Part shown: piece by piece, positions 5,029 to 5,810 of the stretch | Numbering within the stretch: the stretch's first letter is position 1 | Layout: every line of letters starts with the position of its first letter | Origin: DATDOO01 sp035293245 | GTDB lineage: Bacteria > Pseudomonadota > Gammaproteobacteria > Methylococcales > Methylococcaceae | Assembly: GCA_035293245.1 (NCBI GenBank) | Contig: DATDOO010000208.1 | Location: forward strand, 1 to 5,810 | Length of the DNA stretch: 5,810 nucleotides | Reading direction: 5' to 3' | Notes under the pieces: model-generated | Database searches by the model: none | Told to the model about the DNA's origin: nothing | The model's input: only the letters and a program-made list of their open reading frames with translations | Made by a program: the position numbers and the translations under genes

Positions 5029-5406
5029 ATGGGTAAATCGCCGATTTATCCGGGAATTAGGCGGATTCTCCGGCTGCAGGCCGCTCTTCTCGCGGTGTCG
5101 GGCGGCGTGGGATACGCGCTGGGGGGCGCGGACACGGCGCTGTCCGTGCTGGCCGGCGGCGCGGCGGGGTTTCTGCCCAACATATATTTTGCACTCAAGG
5201 CCGGGCGGCGCAGGGATAACCGTCCCGCGCGGGACGTTGTCAACGACTTTTATGTCGGCGAAGCGCTGAAGCTGATTCTGACCGCGTTGCTGTTCGCCGT
5301 GGCCGTGCAAACGCCCGGCATCCAAGTGTTGCCGATGCTCGGGGGGTTCATGGCGGTGGCCGCGGCCTTCTGGCTGATTTTATTGTTGAACGATCAAACA
5401 GGTTGA
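5029..5406 (+). CDS. atpI: F1Fo ATP synthase subunit I (assembly factor)
   Basis: A 125-residue membrane protein of the ATP synthase I family, which is not a catalytic subunit but assists assembly of the c-ring or Fo. Four hydrophobic segments are visible (about 12-32, 35-56, 80-97 and 100-121). The family features are the GGxxGFLPN loop (43-51) and the FYxGExxKL motif (74-82). The position as first gene before atpB is the standard arrangement. Start choice: the frame also offers GTG at 5020, three codons upstream. I prefer ATG at 5029 because of its codon, the purine-rich GGGAAAG just before it and the promoter candidate, which would leave only about nine bases of leader before the GTG. Neither start has an ideal Shine-Dalgarno sequence, which fits a weakly translated accessory subunit. 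The stop is TGA, nine bases before atpB. Confidence 0.9.
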   Translation: MGKSPIYPGIRRILRLQAALLAVSGGVGYALGGADTALSVLAGGAAGFLPNIYFALKAGRRRDNRPARDVVNDFYVGEALKLILTALLFAVAVQTPGIQVLPMLGGFMAVAAAFWLILLLNDQTG

Positions 5407-5415
5407 TAAGAAAGC

Positions 5416-5810
5416 ATGGCATCCGAAGCGCACGAAGCGGGAAGTTCCACGGGGTACATCGTTCACCATTTGACCCCTTTGCATACCGGGGAAGGGTTCT
5501 GGACGTTTCATCTGGACACCCTGTTCTTCTCGTTTTTCCTGGGCGCGGTGTTCCTGCTGGCGTTCCGCAAAGCGGCGGAGAAGGCGACGGCCGGCGTCCC
5601 CGGCGGTTTGCAGAACTTCGTGGAAATGATGGTCGAGTTCGTCGATACCCAGGTCAAGGACAGTTTTCACGGGCGTAGCGCGCTGATCGCGCCGCTGGCC
5701 CTGACCATTTTCTGCTGGGTGTTCCTGATGAACACCATGGATTTGCTGCCGGTGGACCTGCTGCCGGGCATCGGCGAGTTGATCGGCCTTAAGTATCTGC
5801 GCGTGGTGCC
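5416..5810 (+). CDS. atpB: F1Fo ATP synthase subunit a (N-terminal part, runs off right edge)
   Basis: The first 131 codons of the proton-channel subunit a of the Fo sector in the inner membrane. The reading MASEAHEAGSSTGYIVHHLT begins like E. coli subunit a. It continues with FWTFHLDTLFFSFFLG (28-43, first membrane helix about 34-50), KATAGVPGGLQN (56-67), VKDSFHGRSALIAPLALTIF (80-99) and CWVFLMNTMDLLPVDLLP (100-117), all hallmark blocks of the family. The essential arginine and the later helices that contact the c-ring lie beyond the window. The ATG at 5416 follows atpI by nine bases, with only a weak AAGAAAG upstream, so coupling to atpI is plausible. The gene is open at the edge with no sign of damage. 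In the standard operon the next genes would be atpE, atpF and the F1 subunits. Confidence 0.97.
   Translation, partial: MASEAHEAGSSTGYIVHHLTPLHTGEGFWTFHLDTLFFSFFLGAVFLLAFRKAAEKATAGVPGGLQNFVEMMVEFVDTQVKDSFHGRSALIAPLALTIFCWVFLMNTMDLLPVDLLPGIGELIGLKYLRVV

Noticed and set aside
4930..5325. Minus-strand frame of 131 codons opposite atpI
   Set aside because: It is antisense to a recognised atpI and covers the atp promoter; the product has no family features.

Overview
The window is GC-rich, densely coded and gammaproteobacterial in character. The subunit a gene at the right edge closely resembles its E. coli counterpart, and the small alanine-zipper lipoprotein belongs to the Lpp/OprI type, known mainly from gammaproteobacteria. 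The genus cannot be fixed from the sequence. A methanotroph-like or sulfur-oxidiser-like gammaproteobacterium is possible, but that is only an impression.

Layout. Positions 1-2016 (minus strand) hold a compact MCE/Mla-type lipid-transport ABC operon: a permease with a fused N-terminal STAS domain, then its ATPase, then the first 39 codons of an MlaD-like MCE protein that runs off the left edge. Successive genes overlap by 4 and 8 bases. Just upstream (2073-2130) are two back-to-back hairpins, the second a classic U-tract terminator. They end a small minus-strand Lpp/OprI-like lipoprotein gene (2121-2381). Its leader (2393-2460) is unusually rich in palindromes. Next on the minus strand comes a two-gene unit, a DUF1614 membrane protein (3724-4371) followed 2 bases later by a carboxynorspermidine decarboxylase (nspC, 2534-3721) that starts with TTG. 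A short zinc-ribbon protein with a hydrophobic tail (4468-4722) follows. A gene-free stretch of about 300 bases then separates it from the divergent plus-strand ATP synthase operon, which starts with atpI (5029-5406) and atpB (5416 to the right edge).

Functional picture. Several genes are envelope-linked: lipid movement between membranes (MCE/Mla), a probable peptidoglycan-tethering or spacer lipoprotein, and two uncharacterised membrane proteins. One polyamine enzyme and the head of the F1Fo ATP synthase operon complete the set. Nothing here looks mobile: no transposase, integrase, tRNA, CRISPR array or phage gene is visible. I did not find a clearly new biological system. The points most worth a second look are the structured leader and tandem 3' hairpins of the lipoprotein gene, and the tight pairing of nspC with DUF1614 without its usual biosynthetic partner in view.
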